Of a DNA stretch of 8,091 nt, positions 6,717 to 8,091 are shown in pieces. The notes under the pieces were generated by a model that had not been told where the DNA came from, searched no databases, and was given only the letters and a program-made list of their open reading frames with translations. The first letter of the stretch is position 1. Every line of letters starts with the position of its first letter. The DNA comes from Comamonadaceae bacterium (GTDB taxonomy: Bacteria; Pseudomonadota; Gammaproteobacteria; Burkholderiales; Burkholderiaceae_C). The stretch covers positions 1 through 8,091 of the forward strand of contig CANGZG010000106.1 of assembly GCA_947458415.1 (NCBI GenBank), written 5' to 3'. The position numbers and the translations under genes are program-made.

Positions 6717-7180
6717 TCGCGGTGATACGGGTGGTTAGACAACATCGACCAAGCGCGGTAGAGCTGTTCGATCAACAGCACCCGCACCATCGCATGCGGA
6801 AGTGTCAAATCAGACAAACGGAGCAATTCATGACCGCCTTGACGGATGACCGGGTCAAACCCATCGGGTCCCCCAATGATGAGCGCGACCTCGGTCGCCT
6901 CGGCCTGCCAGCCTTTCCATTTCTCGGCCAGGTTTGCAGTTGACAGTGATTTGCCTTTTTCATCCAACCAAATGCGCAAACAGTCTTTGGGTAAGACGGC
7001 TTCGATTCGGCTTTTTTCTGCGGCCCAAATTTGGGCTAAGGTTTTGGAGGCGCGCGGTTCGGTTTTGACTGTTTTGAGGGTGAGTTTGATGTCTGGGGGA
7101 AACCGTTTGGCGTATTCGTCCCAAGCGGTTTGAGCCCAAGCAGGTACTTTTTGACCGACAGCCACCACCCAAATTTTCAT
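6713..7180 (-). CDS. rlmH: 23S rRNA (pseudouridine1915-N3)-methyltransferase RlmH
   Basis: SPOUT-class methyltransferase that uses S-adenosylmethionine to make N3-methylpseudouridine at position 1915 of 23S rRNA, in helix 69 at the subunit interface of the assembled 70S ribosome. The product is 155 residues, the same length as E. coli RlmH. It shows the family landmarks: N-terminus MKIWVVAVGQKVPAW, the cofactor-binding loop IGGPDGF (102-108), the knot segment LSDLTLPHAMVRVLLIEQLY (122-141), and the C-terminal NHPYH (149-153), which ends two residues before the stop. Its ATG overlaps the stop of rsfS by 4 nt (ATGA, 7177-7180), with only a weak upstream purine stretch, so translation is probably coupled to rsfS. 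The rsfS-rlmH pair is one of the commonest conserved pairs in bacteria. Identification is firm. Confidence 0.97.
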   Translation of the reverse strand: MKIWVVAVGQKVPAWAQTAWDEYAKRFPPDIKLTLKTVKTEPRASKTLAQIWAAEKSRIEAVLPKDCLRIWLDEKGKSLSTANLAEKWKGWQAEATEVALIIGGPDGFDPVIRQGGHELLRLSDLTLPHAMVRVLLIEQLYRAWSMLSNHPYHRE

Positions 7181-7683
7181 GACTTAGAGGGTTTGGATGC
7201 AGTTTTCTTGGTGGCGGATTTTTGGGCGGCTGGCGATTTGGCAGGTGTCTTTTTGGCAGCAGCCTTTGGGGCGGCAGACTTTTTCGCAACCGGTTTGGCC
7301 GCCGGTTGAGGCTTGGCTGCACCCAGTTTGAGACGCACCGGCTTGTCGCCCCAAATTTCTTCCAAGTGGTAATACTGACGGATGGTGGGTTGCATGATGT
7401 GAACCACGATCGCACCGCAGTCAACAATGATCCATTCACCGTTTTCTTCGCCTTCCATTCGTGGCTTGCCAAACCCAGCGTCTCGTACATCGTCACGCAC
7501 ATTGGCCGCCAAGGCTTTGGTCTGGCGATTCGATGTGCCGCACGCAATGATCACCCGCTCAAACAAAGGCGACAAATGCTCTGTGTTGAACACCTGAATG
7601 TCTTGGGCTTTGACATCCTCCAAACTGTCGACGATGGTGCGTTGCAATTTTTGGACGTCTTTTTTGTCGGAGACTTCAGTCAT
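7177..7683 (-). CDS. rsfS: Ribosome silencing factor RsfS with a basic Ala/Lys/Pro tail
   Basis: RsfS binds ribosomal protein uL14 on the large subunit and blocks joining of the 30S subunit when nutrients are scarce. Residues about 8-119 are the canonical domain: TIVDSLEDVKAQDIQVFNT, the FERVIIACGTSNRQTKALA strand-helix (41-59), and ENGEWIIVDCGAIVVHIMQP (80-99), followed by RQYYHLEEIWGD (102-113). E. coli RsfS is about 105 residues; this one has 168. The extra residues 121-168 form a low-complexity tail with 13 Lys, 15 Ala and 7 Pro and no acidic residue, much like histone H1-type C-termini. The tail is in the same open frame and ends at the stop that overlaps rlmH, so it is not a frameshift artefact. 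The ATG at 7683 has GGA 5 nt upstream. The gene overlaps nadD by 8 nt. Core identification is firm; the role of the tail is unknown. Confidence 0.95.
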   Translation of the reverse strand: MTEVSDKKDVQKLQRTIVDSLEDVKAQDIQVFNTEHLSPLFERVIIACGTSNRQTKALAANVRDDVRDAGFGKPRMEGEENGEWIIVDCGAIVVHIMQPTIRQYYHLEEIWGDKPVRLKLGAAKPQPAAKPVAKKSAAPKAAAKKTPAKSPAAQKSATKKTASKPSKS

Positions 7684-8091
7684 GGGATTCCAGGTAAAGA
7701 TGGTGTTGTTGAATGTATTGCGACACAGAAGGCGTTAAATCCTCGGTGGGCATGGCGCCATGGCTGATGCGAGAACGAATCTCAGTGGCACTGACCCGTT
7801 TTAACGGCATGTTCAAAAGCAAAGTCTTGACTCCATGCCGATTGTGCCACTCGTCGCCCCATGCAGGGTTTGCAGCGGAGGCTTGCCTTCGAGCGACAGC
7901 CAAGGTGGCGTTGGCAGCAATGTCTTGCCAGCGCTTCCAACTTGGAAATTGGTCGGCTTGGTCTGCGCCCATCAGGATGAAAAACTCGGCGTCGGGGTGC
8001 GCTGAGTTGAATTCATTCAAAGTGTCAATGGTGTAGGTGGGTCCGGCACGGCGAATCTCGCGGTCGTCCACCTTGACCTTGGGGCAACTTG
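7676..8091 (-). CDS. nadD: Nicotinate-nucleotide adenylyltransferase NadD (5' end beyond the window)
   Basis: NadD transfers AMP from ATP to nicotinate mononucleotide, giving deamido-NAD, the step before NAD synthetase. Only the C-terminal part, about 137 residues, lies here; the frame is open to the right edge, so the start is outside. Recognisable segments are VDDREIRRAGPTYTIDTL, resembling the E. coli LDERELRRNAPSYTAQTL, then FFILMGADQADQFPSWKRW (the family GxDxxxxFPxW), ATLAVARR, and the nucleotide-binding-region motif VSATEIRSRI near the C-terminus, with DLTPSVSQYIQQHHLY at the end. The N-terminal G(T/S)FDPxHxGH motif is not in the window. The stop overlaps the start of rsfS by 8 nt. This is the most upstream visible gene of the nadD-rsfS-rlmH-maf-rng operon, so its promoter is not visible. 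Confidence 0.95.
   Translation of the reverse strand, partial: SCPKVKVDDREIRRAGPTYTIDTLNEFNSAHPDAEFFILMGADQADQFPSWKRWQDIAANATLAVARRQASAANPAWGDEWHNRHGVKTLLLNMPLKRVSATEIRSRISHGAMPTEDLTPSVSQYIQQHHLYLESHD

Noticed and set aside
7180..7323. RsfS tail as a frameshift or fused separate gene
   Set aside because: The frame is continuous with the canonical core, has no internal start with a ribosome-binding site, and ends in the usual overlap with rlmH.
6960..7547. A 195-codon open frame on the minus strand overlapping rsfS and rlmH in another frame
   Set aside because: It is Arg/Pro-rich out-of-frame reading of the repetitive rsfS tail, and the genes in the overlapped frames are unmistakable RsfS and RlmH.
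7222..7767. A 181-codon open frame on the plus strand opposite rsfS
   Set aside because: It is antisense to rsfS and the nadD end, resembles no protein I know, and its length follows from the low-complexity tail of rsfS lacking antisense stops.

Overview
The window is a dense stretch of a Gram-negative chromosome, almost certainly a betaproteobacterium of the order Burkholderiales (Comamonadaceae-like). This rests on the protein sequences and on the gene order nadD-rsfS-rlmH-maf-rng, together with the start of mature CpoB (FEDDEARRAILDLRQR), which has the betaproteobacterial form. Base composition is moderate, near 50% GC by eye, with many TTG and CAA codons, which would suit a freshwater genus such as Limnohabitans. 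The genus is inference. All the genes look like vertically inherited housekeeping genes. I see no mobile element, CRISPR array, tRNA, rRNA or defence system.

Layout, left to right. Positions 45-2771 (minus strand) hold tolB-pal-cpoB, the periplasmic and outer-membrane half of the Tol-Pal envelope system. tolB is followed after 16 nt by pal, which starts with GTG, and pal overlaps cpoB by 4 nt (ATGA). A compact divergent region of about 90 bp (2772-2861) separates tolB from msbA. msbA (2862-4610, plus strand) encodes the lipid A/LPS-core flippase. Its stop faces the stop of rng across 18 bp (convergent). Positions 4629-8091 (minus strand) hold nadD (cut by the window edge)-rsfS-rlmH-maf-rng. 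Neighbouring genes there overlap by 8, 4 and 4 nt and then are separated by 3 nt, so they read as one operon.

The genes fall into two themes. TolB, Pal, CpoB and MsbA serve the cell envelope: outer-membrane constriction at division, peptidoglycan attachment, and delivery of LPS to the outer leaflet of the inner membrane. The second operon joins NAD synthesis (NadD), ribosome silencing (RsfS), 23S rRNA methylation (RlmH), nucleotide-pool sanitation (Maf) and 5'-end processing of 16S rRNA and mRNA decay (RNase G). Three of those five products act on the ribosome or its RNA.

I found no clearly new system. The points most worth a second look are a 48-residue Lys/Ala/Pro tail on RsfS that resembles histone H1, a 7-codon minicistron whose ends overlap the tolB stop and the pal start, tolB lying directly beside a divergent msbA instead of following tolA, and the tight divergent control region with an 11-bp palindrome.
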